DNA of 14,384 nucleotides from Candidatus Aerophobus profundus SCGC AAA252-L23 (GTDB lineage: Bacteria > Aerophobota > Aerophobia > Aerophobales > Aerophobaceae). Below the pieces are notes generated by a model, which was not told the DNA's origin, made no database searches, and saw only the letters and a program-made list of their open reading frames with translations. Every line of letters starts with the position of its first letter. Position 1 is the first letter of the stretch. The stretch is from NCBI GenBank assembly GCA_000402295.1, contig AQRW01000120.1:1-14384 (forward strand). The letters are read 5' to 3'. Both the position numbers and the translations under genes were made by a program. This document shows, piece after piece, positions 14,384 to 14,384 of this stretch.

Positions 14384-14384
14384 T

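Noticed and set aside
14306..14384. CRISPR array
   Set aside because: The repeat period is only 24 bp with conserved bases throughout, so there are no repeat-length units with unique spacers.

Overview
The window reads as part of an accessory defence island built like an integron cassette array. All credible genes are on the + strand. Four imperfect inverted repeats of 79-95 bp, all in the same orientation, have the architecture of integron attC recombination sites: an outer TAAC / GTTA pair, perfect or near-perfect inner arms, and a variable middle. They lie at 7315-7393, 11877-11958, 13681-13775 and 14152-14231. They delimit cassettes of about 4.6 kb, 1.8 kb and 0.46 kb. A further cassette of about 7 kb is possible if the GTTAGGC box at 370-376 is a degenerate site. 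No integrase, attI or cassette promoter is visible. The organism cannot be named from this sequence. The first 7.3 kb is visibly AT-rich, while 7.4-11.5 kb is richer in GC, which suggests pieces of different origin in an environmental bacterium.

Layout: (1) 63-266, a small XRE/Cro-type HTH regulator, followed by a palindrome that overlaps a possible promoter. (2) 407-4076, a PLD nuclease / SNF2 helicase that looks like one gene of about 1222 residues, now split by a one-base frameshift near an A7 run. It is followed with an overlap by 4069-7269, a sacsin-like GHKL ATPase with a C-terminal HNH-type zinc nuclease. This pair resembles a DNA-targeting defence system, but I cannot match it to a named one. 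(3) An attC, then 7392-8688: a class III nucleotide cyclase fused to PPR-like and TPR repeats. It has an internal deletion that removes the centre of the cyclase domain and shifts the frame. (4) 8859-11529, a 60-residue protein translationally coupled to an 832-residue SMC/Rad50-like ATPase with a zinc motif. (5) 11602-11882, a small frameshifted gene ending inside the next attC. (6) 11993-13654, a three-domain protein (SIR2, TIR/deoxyribosyltransferase-like, HEPN-like) that is a strong abortive-infection candidate. (7) An attC, then a small cassette gene interrupted by a roughly 110-bp element with three G/C-rich hairpins, resembling a non-autonomous IS200/IS605-type element. (8) A last attC, then the start of a gene cut off by a 24-bp tandem repeat that may be the multi-site end of a larger transposon continuing beyond the window.

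Taken together, the window is a stack of nucleotide- and DNA-targeting immune modules (helicase-nuclease, GHKL-HNH, cyclase, SMC-like ATPase, NADase/HEPN) in same-strand cassettes, several of them decaying. The most interesting possibilities are the helicase/GHKL-HNH pair, the cyclase-PPR fusion, the SIR2-TIR-like-HEPN protein, and the use of integron cassettes to carry such large defence units.
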